A stretch of 64,000 nucleotides of DNA, taken from contig NC_087382.1 in the NCBI RefSeq assembly GCF_963675165.1, forward strand, positions 3,883,963-3,947,962, read 5' to 3'. Source of the stretch: Halichondria panicea. Taxonomy: Eukaryota; Porifera; Demospongiae; Suberitida; Halichondriidae. Shown in pieces: positions 21,600 through 31,842 of this stretch. The position numbers and the translations under genes were made by a program. Position 1 is the stretch's first letter. Each line of letters starts with the position of its first letter. The notes under the pieces are model-generated. The model saw nothing but the letters and a program-made list of their open reading frames with translations, made no database searches and was not told the origin of the DNA.

Positions 21600-22260
21600 C
21601 CTTAATCTCTGATGCCTCGGTGCCGGGATGTGTCAAAGCTACATAGTCTAGCTATTGCTAATAGAGACATAATTATTATGATACATATATATGATAATTT
21701 ATGATGAATTAATTTTGCCGCAGAGGAGGAAAGGAGGACCTTAAGCACCTTATTTTGGCTAAGGTTATTAATTGTGTCTGATTTTGCCACACAGGAAACT
21801 CAAAGAATGGGAAATGATCGACGATGATTGTTGCTAAAAAGGATGCCAGTCTTAATGGCTGCTATAGAGCCTTGCAGCTCTCTTCTCACTCTTGCAGCTA
21901 CGTAAGCTAACATTTTCTAGTGCAGAGCTAACTACTAAGTAGAGTAGCAACACTCACCATGGCCAAGTTTTGTTACGCACTGTTCTGAAAAGGCTGCAAT
22001 GGCATTCCAAGTAAGCAAAACTACCGGTAGGTGTAACTCGAAGCATTATTATTAATTTACAAATCTACGAATTAAAATCCATGACTAGAAGCCTATAAAA
22101 CTCTTACTTGTACTTCATTAATTTCTTGAGCAGCTCATGTCAGAGCGTAGCAGTCTACACAGACACACAGACACACAGACACACAGACACACAGACACAC
22201 AGACATTATGACCGCCGTACATTGTTTACCTCGCTTGCGCATGCGCACAACAAAGCAAAA
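21600..22260. repeat. Interspersed repeat, second copy of 7590-8190
   Basis: Shares GCCTTGCAGCTCTCTTCTCA, AGTGCAGAGCTAACTACTAA, GGCTGCAATGGCATTCCAAG and a terminal (ACACAG)n tract (22158-22205) followed by CGCTTGCGCATGCGCA with the 7590-8190 copy. No coding signal. The superfamily is not clear to me. Confidence 0.6.
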
Positions 22261-22589
22261 CACGGCGGTTCCAGGCCGCCCTCGAATCAAAGATGGTAAA
22301 CAATCTAATGTGCAGTAACTCCGTGGTTAATGAAGATAAAACATAAGCAGCATTCTCTAGAATTATTATATATATCAATCTACATTGTGTATCAATATGT
22401 TCAGTCTAATAGTATGCACAAATCTACTCAACTTTATGTGCAGACTGCAGCTAACATGTACATGCACTTGAAAGCTTATCGCTTGAATTTGATATCACTG
22501 TACTTCTTGTACATGTAGGGGCAGTTCCTATTCCACGTAGCGGTGGACAAAATTCAGCATCTATAGTGAAAGTTACCATATGCTTTTAC

Positions 22590-22868
22590 TCCTTTATACC
22601 AACTTGCTGTAATAGTTCTAAGTAATAGTGCCGCTTGTAATATTCCTCATAATAGCGCTTGTAATAATTTATAGCAATGACACAACCAACTGCTTTTGAA
22701 GCGTATTGGCCTTTTAATAATGGATGACACATGTTGACTGTCTTGTATAGACTAGTAGTTTTTATTGTTTTGAGCTAGTGACATCAGAGGTTTTGGTGCG
22801 GCCCACACTATAGGCTGCTGGTGGTGAGGGAGAGATCAATGCTACTAGAGTAATGGCTGTCTTATGAG
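22590..22868 (-). pseudogene. Broken Tyr/Arg-array gene
   Basis: On the minus strand the start codon region reads CATAAGACAGCCATTACTCT instead of ATGAAGACAGCC. It is followed by degraded signal-peptide codons up to GTGTGGGCCGCACC, then by YYKRYYEEYYKRHYYLELL. The acidic pro-region and the C-terminal domain are deleted and the ATG is lost. Confidence 0.75.
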
Positions 22869-22951
22869 TTTCTGACCAATGTACGTAAAGACACATCTGC
22901 TTTTGCTTCAAATTTTTGGGGACTGATAGTTGGATCTATGTGATACCACTG

Positions 22952-23008
22952 TAGACTCACCAGCCAGTCCTTCCTCTGGGTAAGAGAAAGGACTGGCTGG
23001 CGAGTCTA
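22952..23008. mobile_element. 57-bp hairpin insertion with 9-bp target duplication
   Basis: Arms TAGACTCACCAGCCAGTCCT and its near-perfect reverse complement enclose about 12 bp. Perfect 9-bp direct copies of ATACCACTG flank it (22943-22951, 23009-23017). Its TAG...CTA termini resemble the TAGCCTCG hairpins but the arms differ. Confidence 0.85.
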
Positions 23009-23017
23009 ATACCACTG

Positions 23018-23990
23018 ACCTTCAAATAGTACGCAGTCATGCATCAATTTCATGGTGTCTTTGTTTAATGTAAAAGAGCAGATGTCAACTGTTGTTTACA
23101 TAGAATGATGTCGTGTTTGTTGTTGTAAACTATCTATCTGCATGTATTATCTGGCATAGCCTACCATACTGTACTATATGCATGTCAGTATAGTAACATG
23201 ATTATTGTTGTTCAAAATAGCATTTTCTAAACAATATATTCACGTATTACGTGGGAACTGAGTATTTGTGGAGCTATGCATGGTAGCAGCAAATATGTAC
23301 AAGCACTGTATTAACAAATTGGTGAATATCATGTGTGTTGTCATACTAAAGAGGTTCATCTGCATATCCCTGGGAGTATTGCATATATACAGCTCACCCA
23401 TAAAATTATTAATATATAAAGTATACCTATGCATGTCAGTATACCATGCTATGCATGTCAGTATAGCAATATGTATACAGAAATGATTATTGTATTGTGT
23501 TCAAAACAGATGCTTTCATTTTCTTAATAAACACCGGATTGTGTATATGCATGTATTTTACGACTGAGTATGTATTACGACGAATGTATTATGGACTGAG
23601 TATTTGTGAGCTATATGCATGGTATACATAGTCTAAATAAAGTAAGAACGAATATGTATGGGCTCAGATTAACATAGGACACAGATGGAGGCTGTTTACT
23701 TGAAAACAAAACATATTTCCAAAGTCATCTATGTAAACAGCAATCAGAACTAAGATGCACCTGCTCTTTTACTTTCATTGTAAACAGCAAAGCAAGTATC
23801 TCGATAAGCGCTGTATTGTAATTGAAAACACATACTCGTAATAGTATTATGTGCTGTAAAATTCTGAGATTCTATTTGATCCACCTGGCAGCTATGTTTT
23901 TTTCGAGAGTATTCCAAAAATGTTCCTTAGTTAATACATATGCATAACCAAAATTAATGTGCCTTTACATTTCAATAGCTAATAAACTCA
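23018..23990. other. Intergenic with an internal duplication
   Basis: 23180-23285 and 23455-23630 share GCATGTCAGTATAG, CTGAGTATTTGTG and GAGCTAT..GCATGGTA in the same order, an imperfect direct duplication. No gene seen. The last 100 bp are the promoter flank of the 24061 gene. Confidence 0.45.
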
Positions 23991-23997
23991 TGCACTC

Positions 23998-24060
23998 TAT
24001 AAAAGTAAAAGTGATCAACTTAGAAACAGAAATAATTATAAGGAACAACATTGTTTCAAA
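23998..24060 (+). promoter_or_regulatory. Core promoter of the 24061 gene
   Basis: TATAAAAG at 23998-24005, then AAAAGTGATCAACTTAGAAA as in the 6120 and 9754 promoters, with a 6-bp spacer insertion between them. Confidence 0.7.
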
Positions 24061-24798
24061 ATGAAGACAGCCATTGCTCTAATAGCACTGATCTCCCTCA
24101 CCGGCAGCCTGGTGTGGGCCGCACCAAATCAGCAACAGCAACAAGTACAGAACATTGAAGAAATCTTGGGAAAGAAACATCAAAATGCAGTCAAGCAAAA
24201 CGAGGATGATGTAGACCTCCAGTCGCTACTGGCAGCTGCTCAAGACGACGACGACAACGATTATGATGCAAAAAAATTTCAATCATTTATCGCTAGCGTA
24301 CAAGATGAAGATGAAGATATGCCAGCACTCAACTCCCTGATGGCTGCTGCACAAGATGACGACAATGGAGATGATGAAGATATGTCAGCACTCAACTCTC
24401 TAATGGCTGCTACACAAGATGACGACAATGGAGATGATGAGGATGAGAATATGAAAGCTCTGACATCGCTAAGTGCAGCTGCTGAAAACGAGGAAGACAA
24501 CCAGCTATCTGAGACAGCTGCTAATACTCAAAGATCCCGAAGAAGGCGAAGGAGATGTAGAAGGCGAAATTGGGCTCGCTATTACCAACGTTATTACCAA
24601 CGTTATTACATTCAGCTTTACAAGAGGCATTACAACAATTATTACGCTCGATATTACAAGCGACATTACAACAGGCAGTATCAAGGAATTAAATCATATG
24701 GTAATTCCGGATTTAGAATGCTGAAGCATGTGTACCACTACATGAAGAGTCACTACCCCAACATGTATCGCAACTACCTGTACTACAACAGGGGATAA
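24061..24798 (+). CDS. Secreted Tyr/Arg-array precursor (MKTAIAL type)
   Basis: Single exon, 245 aa, closest to the 6120 gene. Signal peptide 1-20 and AP; acidic region 24-155 with an extra copy of the DMSALNSLMAA(A/T)QDDDNGDDE module (87-126), which accounts for most of the length gain. The basic part starts about 157 with an Arg run broken by one Cys (about 166). Nine tetrapeptides follow (172-207), then the conserved tail (GIKSYGN to YRNYLYY) ending NRG. The lone Cys is absent from the 6120 copy. A terminal Gly is retained. Confidence 0.85.
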   Translation: MKTAIALIALISLTGSLVWAAPNQQQQQVQNIEEILGKKHQNAVKQNEDDVDLQSLLAAAQDDDDNDYDAKKFQSFIASVQDEDEDMPALNSLMAAAQDDDNGDDEDMSALNSLMAATQDDDNGDDEDENMKALTSLSAAAENEEDNQLSETAANTQRSRRRRRRCRRRNWARYYQRYYQRYYIQLYKRHYNNYYARYYKRHYNRQYQGIKSYGNSGFRMLKHVYHYMKSHYPNMYRNYLYYNRG

Positions 24799-25417
24799 AC
24801 TTCATGCAACAGTTGCAGATACAAACACTTGAAGTAGCTTATGTAGAGTCAGACTGAACAGCATTGATAAGTAGAGCACTAAAGTGCTAAACTCTCGTAG
24901 TTTCATGTCTCATAATGTGAGTATGAAAAAATACTGTTAACTGCTGGTAATGGGGATTAAGTAACAGCTTTCAGCTGGAGAAAGACTTCAAAAAAGCTAG
25001 GCACTGCTGTCCTAGAAATGGGTATAGGATCTCAACCAAAGAAGCTTAGTACAGATACAGCGCATGTAAAGCAGTTACAAAATTACAGACTTTTCTCTGA
25101 CTAATGTATAAACGCAAACCTAAGGGTGAATTAACATTAAATTAGAGACAACTCGGCCTAATTGTCATCAGTGCGCGCTGTCACAGTGATTGTGACAGCT
25201 TACAGTACTTTGCACATACACTGTGTACAAATGCATTTCACTTTCATAATAAACAAGAAGTCAACATATTGGCTTGAACACATTTTACTCATCTGCCTGT
25301 TTATGAGGAACAAGAACTCATGTAATGCTACAACAAAACCAGCAGTACATCAGATGTAATCCATGTCCAATCCAAACTCACATTTTAAGTACATGTACGT
25401 AAGTCCCACAAGCATCC

Positions 25418-25486
25418 TATATAAGAAAAGAAGCATGCCCACTATTTTTAAGGTACGGCGCTACTGCACTGAGAAATTGAAGAAAG
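25418..25486 (+). promoter_or_regulatory. Core promoter of the 25487 gene
   Basis: TATATAAG at 25418-25425, about 62 bp above the ATG. It differs from the GCTATAAATAAAG type used by the other MKAAIAL genes. Confidence 0.55.
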
Positions 25487-26362
25487 ATGAAGGCCGCCAT
25501 TGCCCTAGTAGCACTGGTCTCCCTCACAGGCAGCCTGGTGTGGGCCGCACCAAACGAAGAATCAATAGACATACAAAGGTTCAATGATGCTCTTGAGAAT
25601 GCTCTCAGTCAAGCCCCACAAACACCACCTGATGGCACCAAGATTGATCAAGATGCGGCCAAACAAGATGATGGTGATGATATAGACTTGCAGTCACTAA
25701 TGGCAGCTGCTCAAGGTGGTGATGGTGAGGATGATGGAAATATGAAAGCTCTAAGGTCACTACTAGCAGCTGCGCAAGACGGTAGTGATGGTGATGATGA
25801 AAATATGAAAGCTCTGAGGTCACTAATGGCAGCTGAGCAAGAAGAACCGGATAATAAACTGGTTGTTAATGAACAAGATGACGACGAAGATATGAAAGCA
25901 TTCAATTCGCTAATGGCTGCTGCACAAGATGAAGGTGATAATGGAAATATGAAAGCTTTGAGATCTTTAATGGCAGCTGAGCAAGGAGATGACGATGATG
26001 AAAATGTGCAGGCTCTGAAGTCTCAAATTGCAGCTACTCAAGATGCGGGCGGTGACACACAAGAGGAGCTGCCAGCTAAATCTCAGTGGTATCGTTGGTC
26101 CTACTACAAACGGTACTATGCTCGGTACTACAGTAGATATTATGCTCGTTACTACAGTCGATACTACGCTGGGTATTACAGCAGGTATTACAGTCGATAT
26201 TACGCTCGCTATTATCATCGATACTACAACAAAAAGTTTAAAGGAGCAAAATCGTACGGTAATTACGGATTTAGTGTGATTCATCATGTGTACAGGTACA
26301 TGAAGAGTCACTACCCCAACATGTATCGCAAGTACTTGCACTATCGTAGAATTCGGGGATGA
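25487..26362 (+). CDS. Secreted Tyr/Arg-array precursor (MKAAIAL type)
   Basis: Single exon, 291 aa. Signal peptide MKAAIALVALVSLTGSLVWA then APNEESIDIQRFNDALENAL, the diagnostic start of this subfamily. The acidic region (45-195) has six or so modules of the form MKALRSLMAAEQ, each followed by an Asp/Glu run. Junction LPAKSQWYRW (196-204). Eleven tetrapeptides (205-248: KRYY, ARYY, SRYY, AGYY...) precede the conserved tail FKGAKSYGNYGFSVIHHVYR to YRKYLHYRRIRG. The gene heads a row with the 26763 and 27792 genes, and the same order is partly kept after 35671 and 43042. It lacks the in-frame MLK extension seen in those paralogues. Confidence 0.85.
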   Translation: MKAAIALVALVSLTGSLVWAAPNEESIDIQRFNDALENALSQAPQTPPDGTKIDQDAAKQDDGDDIDLQSLMAAAQGGDGEDDGNMKALRSLLAAAQDGSDGDDENMKALRSLMAAEQEEPDNKLVVNEQDDDEDMKAFNSLMAAAQDEGDNGNMKALRSLMAAEQGDDDDENVQALKSQIAATQDAGGDTQEELPAKSQWYRWSYYKRYYARYYSRYYARYYSRYYAGYYSRYYSRYYARYYHRYYNKKFKGAKSYGNYGFSVIHHVYRYMKSHYPNMYRKYLHYRRIRG

Positions 26363-26762
26363 TGAGTGAACCGATGAAAAAGAACTCTGAGAATTATAGT
26401 GTAGTGGAGATGATAGTTAGAGCAAACATTTAGCTAGTAAGTGAATATTGAACGCAATTTAGTCGCATAGCTATATATAATAGAACATGTATAGCAAAGT
26501 ATGTTTGTTGTATATTAGAATAAGCATTATCGACTGCATAAATTATATACATGCATGGGGGTGGGTTATTCTAACCACAAAGCACACAATGAGTATCTAT
26601 ATGGCCGAGGAAGACAGATGATACTGTTTGGATGAAAAAAAAAAAAAACTTAACATAAAAAATCAACACTGGTAATTACCATGGATGTCAATAAAAGCAG
26701 TGCATGTGAGCAAGAAGGGAAACAGAAATCCCTTCATATTTCAGAGTACCTCTTGATCGAGA

Positions 26763-27203
26763 ATGAAGCTGGTTCTCATACTCACGTTGTTTGCCCTCAC
26801 AGCCAGTGTGGCTTACACAGCCCCACAAGAGGAAGCGAACGATGAAGAAGATGGTGATGCTGAAGTGGAAGCCATGCTTGAGAAACTACTGGGACAAGAA
26901 ATGGCCGAAGAACAAGATCAGAATGGAGACGATGACAGTGACGATGACAACGACGGTCAAATTCAGGCACTCCTCTCTCAAATGCAAGACGGTGACGATG
27001 AAGAAAAAGCAGTGGCTGTTTTACAAGAGCTGTTTGCCGACAAACAAGACCCTACAACTGCCAAGATGCAATGGAGGAGGTGGAGGAGGAGGTTCAGAGT
27101 GAGAAGAATTTTTAGGAAGGTTGGCAGGTTCGTAAAGAAACACGCTCCAAAGCTTTTAAATGCTGGAAAGAAGATACTGCTTGGAGGATGCGGCAAAAAA
27201 TGA
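26763..27203 (+). CDS. Secreted acidic-pro, Arg/Lys amphipathic peptide precursor
   Basis: Single exon, 146 aa. Signal peptide MKLVLILTLFALTASVAYTA, then PQEEANDEEDGD. The acidic region (22-95) has two modules (GQIQALLSQMQDGDDEE; VAVLQELFADKQDP). Junction QDPTTAKMQW (95-104) leads to a 44-residue peptide from Q103. Its first half is rich in Arg, Trp and Phe (WRRWRRRFRVRRIFRKVGRF) and its second half is a Lys/Leu helix. It ends LLGGCGKK, so trimming of Lys-Lys and amidation at Gly would leave a C-terminal Cys-amide. The single Cys could form a dimer. It resembles cathelicidin- or cecropin-like linear peptides in composition only. Single copy here; relic flanks after 43914 show it was once duplicated. 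Confidence 0.87.
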   Translation: MKLVLILTLFALTASVAYTAPQEEANDEEDGDAEVEAMLEKLLGQEMAEEQDQNGDDDSDDDNDGQIQALLSQMQDGDDEEKAVAVLQELFADKQDPTTAKMQWRRWRRRFRVRRIFRKVGRFVKKHAPKLLNAGKKILLGGCGKK

Positions 27204-27716
27204 GACTCGTGTACAACAAAACTCAAGTATGGAGTTAAGACTCAATTAGATTTAGTAAAAACTGATAGTTGTAGTGTTAAGACTCAATTATAGATTTAGT
27301 ATAGAACTGATACATGTAGTTGCTATTATATTTGTGTCTTTAGTTAGCTATAGTTCACACATAAAGTATGCAAATGAAGAGAATTTATTGAAGTACCCCA
27401 TGTGACGTCTGTAGCTTGCATATCTTATTGCTTGGACGGATTCAAAACGAAGCAATGCTATGCGCAGCTACTACAAGGATCACATGCACATAATTATGAC
27501 GGACAAGCACCAATGAGTACAGTATAACTGTGCAATTAAGTATTGCTATAATGGCTTCTGAAAGAGTAGCAAATGAGCAGATGGAATTGTTTATATGAAT
27601 CTACGCAACCACCCCCACAGCAGACACTCTTGTTTGCATGTTTACACCAATACAAACACTAATTCGATTAGTCTAGTACCCACACACATACACTGTAGCA
27701 TTGAGGGAAACTGGTC

Positions 27717-27791
27717 TATAAAAGAAATCTGTTGGGACCAGCTAACTATTATCCTCAACATTGAAGATCATCCAGTAACAACTTGAAGAAA
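27717..27791 (+). promoter_or_regulatory. Core promoter of the 27792 gene
   Basis: TATAAAAG at 27717-27724 within CTGGTCTATAAAAGAAATCT, which is identical before the 45180 gene (45105-45112). A decayed copy lies at about 36945-36960. Confidence 0.75.
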
Positions 27792-28229
27792 ATGAAGACA
27801 TTTCTCCTCCTAGCAACCTTGGCCTGTATCATTGGCCTGGGGCTATCAGCTCCCAGCACTGCTCAGAATGAAATTGAAATACAAAATCTCCGTTCAATGC
27901 TCGAGAAAGCCACCAAGCAAGAGGACGATATTGACATTCAGAATATCGACGATGTCGAGGGAGGTGTGGAGAACCTAGATTCTATCCTAGCTGAGATGCA
28001 AGATTTCCCGGATGATGAACAGATGAACGCTCAGCTGCACGATATGGCAGCTAACAAGCAAGCACCAGCCACAGCACAATTACGAGTCACCTATAAGAGG
28101 CTGTACAGGAGGGCTCGTACTTTTGGAAACTTAGAATACCGAATGCTGAATGCTATCACCAACTATGTCAAGAGGTACCAGGGAACAATGAATTCTTATT
28201 ACCGCTACCTCAGCAAATACAGCGGATAG
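27792..28229 (+). CDS. Short Tyr/Arg secreted precursor (MKTFLLL type)
   Basis: Single exon, 145 aa. The ATG at 27792 is the first one; an upstream in-frame TTG is not used. Signal peptide MKTFLLLATLACIIGLGLSA then PSTAQNEIEIQ. The acidic middle (26-85) has EDDIDIQNIDDVEGGVENLD and SILAEMQDF. Junction KQAPATAQ leads to a basic Tyr-rich end (Q96-G145). Its YRRARTFGNLEYRMLNAITN..YVKRY......YYRYLSKYSG aligns with the C-terminal domain of the Tyr/Arg-array genes (FKGAKSYGNYGF.VINHVY.YMKSHY....YRKYLHYRG), so the two families share an origin although this one lacks the tetrapeptide array. Ends in Gly. Confidence 0.87.
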   Translation: MKTFLLLATLACIIGLGLSAPSTAQNEIEIQNLRSMLEKATKQEDDIDIQNIDDVEGGVENLDSILAEMQDFPDDEQMNAQLHDMAANKQAPATAQLRVTYKRLYRRARTFGNLEYRMLNAITNYVKRYQGTMNSYYRYLSKYSG

Positions 28230-29793
28230 ATGGTGCATTGGAGTTGCCAAGAAACTGAAACTGAACATGAGTAGTAGTAGTTGTAAATCGTTATTGAGAG
28301 ACAAGAATTAGTTGTACTGTTTCATAGTGCTAATAATTATGAGAGAACAGTACTAAAAATGTTGCCTTATTATCCAGTAACATAGCTAATATTTAAATCA
28401 TCACTAGAATGTGCCTAAACCACCAACGATCCATACCATGTGTATGCATGCTATCTTGTAAATGGTAACGTAGTTGTTACCTCACTTGCGCTTGCGCTTG
28501 TGGAAATCGGACAATTTCCAACTTCCATTTTGCAGAGTATGATGCTTTAAAAATTATGGGGAATTCTCATTTATAGAGGGGGAAATGGAGGGAAGAATAG
28601 AATCATGGCATACAAACCCTGATTTATGACGTTGTTGCACAGTAGAGGGCGGTGTCGGCTCAGTGCGCATGTGTATGAAAGAAGGGAAAGGTCGTCTATA
28701 GAACAATGTAATGGGAAAGGATCATCGTTAGAGAAAGCTGAAATTCTCTACTGCCATTCTTACTCCATTGGGAAATAATAAGTGTATGTCTTTACACAAT
28801 ATAATTCTAGGCCAAGAACAGGAATGCTCTTTCCGCCACCCCACCACCTCCACAGCTAAATGGTCCACCGTTACGTATGCAACGAAACATCTATCGTCTT
28901 ATTATCAAGAGGTGCATGCTGCACTCAGTGCAATCAAAACTGCCAAAATGGCTGATCTCGCTGCATGATAGTGATGACTGGTCCTGCACAACAGCACAGC
29001 TGTATTGTCGCAAGTAAGGCAACATTGTATATTACAACATCGTTATTATCTCTCAGTGAACGAAGCAACATGCACTGACTTTGCATGTTGCTTATACATA
29101 TTTCCCATTGATATATTTAAAGTTCAGTTTGGAACGTTTTCATTGATTATTTTACTACTTTGTCAGCCTATAGGACTCAGGGAGCTATTTACCGTGAGGC
29201 GAGCCACATGTAATCTCCACAAATCTTGAGTTGCAACAACATCTCTCTGCTATCAAGTTTAACACAGTGTAGGTTTATTGTGAGTTTATTTCGTTCCATC
29301 GTAGTTACTGAAGAAGCATAAGAGCAGAATGGTATAATTACCAGTGCTATACACTGTCACTGAGATTTTGAAGACTTAAAAATATCGATATTTGCCAGAC
29401 GAAATCGATGGAGGTATGGAGACAGCTTCGATTTATTAACTATAATGGTGACTTTTGTCTCCATCACCGCCGGTCCGACAATTGGTCTCTTCATTGTTAG
29501 TTGTACTGTTCAGCTTTCACCGCCCGTATATGTGTGGGTATCATTAAGCTACTCTGTTACCAATATATTGGCATTATGTTACATGCATATACCATGCATG
29601 CAGACACATACTGCTATATGTCAGAGCAAGCAGTGCACTATATGGAGGTAGCTAAACCTAGATTATAAAAATAATTGTGAGATAGTTTTTTACTACTGTG
29701 ACAATTATAGAAAAAAAGATATTGTAAGACCATTTTGCACACAAATAATTACTGCGAAAACAATTGGCAACATACGATCGAACAATCAATAGT
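28230..29793. other. Intergenic, one half of a segmental duplication
   Basis: 28369-29480 matches 32075-33174 (TTATCCAGTAACATAGCTAA, CACCAACGATCCATACCATG, GCACAACAGCACAG, CTCCATCACCGCCGGTC). Reading frames here are short and not conserved between copies, so I call no gene. Confidence 0.55.
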
Positions 29794-30734
29794 CTAAGCC
29801 AGTATGTCACAGCTTTTAGGACGAACCTTCATCTCAACGAAAGAGATAGCTACATGTGCATTCATTTCATACCATTGCATAGTATTAAAGTTTCCGTAAA
29901 ACAGGACACCACCACATCTAGCCCACCACCATCCACTAGAATAAAGCTGTGCACAGTTGCCACTGTATATATCATTATTCCTATCTTCAGTAGTAAACTG
30001 TAGAGGTCTTTTACCAACCTGATTGATATTCCCCGTAAGAGCATCAGAAGCATGTGTACCGGGAGAGCCTACAGCTTCTCCAATGTGGAGGGTGTAGTTT
30101 GTCTCCGGTTCATCAATCGTGAACAAGCCGTAGGTCCAATGGAACTTGGTTCCGTTAGTAGCTGTCAGATCGATTCTCATTTCAACTTCTTTTTGTGTTA
30201 GACAATGCATCTCTTTTAAGCCGTACCAAAATTCAGTTTCTAGGTCTCCAAATCCATTCTCATAATCTTTCCAGGTACGATCAAAATTAACTCGAGGAGA
30301 AACAGATGAATCTCTTCTGAAAACAACCATCCAACCATCATTGTCTGACTTCATATCACAACGAGCCAATCGGGAGCGACTGGATGTTTGGAATGGATCT
30401 ATAGAAGCATTGCAGCTGCTTTGAACTTGGTACATGTCAGGGGTGTGATAGTAGTCATGGTACACCTTTGAAAGCACTCTTCCCTACACAATCATATAGT
30501 ACATGTCAGTATATTAATAAATGCAAAAATAATCTGATAATAGAATTCTAGAATTCTAGAACTTACAGCACAGCAGTCATAGAATTTGGTGTCTCCACAT
30601 TCTTTTCCAAAGGAGGCAGTTTCCTGAAGGAGATCGCGATGTCTTGCTTCACATCTTGTATTGGTGTGGAAAGCTTGTACCCCTAAAAGCATGCTCAAGA
30701 TTAGAAGACAGCAAGCAACTAAGGTGCCTTTCAT
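29794..30734 (-). CDS. Secreted fibrinogen-domain (FReD, ficolin-like) protein
   Basis: Two exons on the minus strand, 30734-30567 and 30483-29794, joined by a GTAAGT..TAG intron in phase 0, giving 285 aa. Signal peptide MKGTLVACCLLILSMLLGVQA; a Cys-bearing N-terminal segment (RCEARH..., KECGD, YDCCA); then a fibrinogen C-terminal domain. Hallmarks are the WMVVFRR strand, FDRTWKDYENGFGDLETEFW, a DRNNDIYSGNCAQLYSSGWW segment with the paired Cys, and FNTMQWYEM. There is no collagen or coiled-coil segment. FReD proteins such as ficolins, tachylectins and FREPs bind sugars or acetyl groups on microbes; a lectin role is inferred. A broken paralogue lies at 37685-38568 next to a broken MKTFLLL gene, so the pair moved together. 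Confidence 0.88.
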
Positions 30735-30774
30735 TTTGAAATTAAGATCCAGAGATTTATGTTGTATATCAATC

Positions 30775-31090
30775 AGTAGATCTATATACTGCGGAGTACA
30801 AACCCCATACCCACTGGCTAGCCTATATAGGAACGAACATCAAAGGAAAATCTGTAGATCCATACTACAGAGTGCAAACCTCATACTCATTGGCCTCCGC
30901 TCACTGGGGAAATCTGTAGATTTATACTACAGAGTGCAAACCTCTACTCACTGGCGCATGGCATGGCCTCTGCTCACTGGGGAAATCTGTAGGTTTATAC
31001 TACAGAGTGCAAACCTCATACCCTAGGAATGAGCATCACAGGAAATCTGTAGATCTATACTATACAGAGTACAAATCACATACATCCCCT
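30775..31090. repeat. Tandem ~60-75 bp repeats upstream of the FReD gene
   Basis: Five imperfect copies of a unit containing AAATCTGTAGATTTATACTA and CAGAGTGCAAACCTCATAC, with starts near 30776, 30851, 30912, 30985 and 31043. A shorter set lies at 38625-38785 upstream of the FReD pseudogene, so the array predates the duplication. Confidence 0.65.
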
Positions 31091-31256
31091 AGGGTCTATG
31101 GATCACAAGAAATCCCTAAAATAATTATAGTGACAGTGAGGGTTTTCTCATTGTACCCGGCCAGTCAGCTATAAACCACGAACAGGCCTATACAAGATAA
31201 GACCACTTCTTATTTGAGCTCATCTATACGAATGCATTCTTCATCACATCACATGT

Positions 31257-31330
31257 TAGCCTCAGTCCCAGGCCGATTTTTTTTAATAGAACGAAGTTGA
31301 AAAATACAACTCGGCTTGGAATCGAGGCTA
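31257..31330. mobile_element. TAGCCTCG hairpin, 74 bp, 9-bp target duplication
   Basis: Begins TAGCCTCAGTCCCAGGCCGA and ends CTTGGAATCGAGGCTA with an A/T-rich loop. Perfect 9-bp repeats ATCACATGT flank it (31248-31256, 31331-31339). The paralogous tract near 38915-38945 runs through without the insertion. Confidence 0.85.
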
Positions 31331-31452
31331 ATCACATGTGTGCAAGTAGAGCACAATGACATTCACATGATTATCTCAAATTAGTTATAAACATAGTAGT
31401 AGAATAACAAAAAATTATTACTGAAATGCCTACAGTGCATCCAGTAGAATAC

Positions 31453-31503
31453 TAGCCTCGAAGTTCCAAGCGGATTAAAATACACGGCCTGGAATTGAGG
31501 CTA
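31453..31503. mobile_element. TAGCCTCG hairpin, 51 bp, 9-bp target duplication
   Basis: Begins TAGCCTCGAAGTTCCAAGCG and ends CCTGGAATTGAGGCTA. Perfect 9-bp repeats GTAGAATAC flank it (31444-31452, 31504-31512). Confidence 0.85.
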
Positions 31504-31842
31504 GTAGAATACCAAAATAGGTGAGTAGTTGTACTTAAAATTAATGTGCAAGATTGGAACATTTCTAAGAACTATTATTGTGCTGATACTGTTGTATTAT
31601 AGGTAAAGAATAAGCACAACATTATTTATTTCCCCGAAAGTTGTTGTAGTGGGAAATAATTTTAGGTGAAAATGGGGGTGATCGTAAAGAATATATAATT
31701 ATGTAACATCAATTATCTCCGGAACTATAGTATTTTCTGGACAAATTTTTTATCAAAAATTCAAGCTTACTCGATCTGTAGCCTCGGTCCCAGACTCTGT
31801 GGACCTTAGCCATAAGACTTAAAATAAATAAAATAAAATAAA

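Noticed and set aside
27783-27791. TTG start giving an MKK extension (also at 45171)
   Set aside because: Non-ATG; the first ATG nine bases on gives a normal signal peptide.
30661-31026. 121-residue plus-strand frame
   Set aside because: Covers the tandem repeats and the antisense of the FReD signal exon; the internal peptide repeats follow the DNA repeat.
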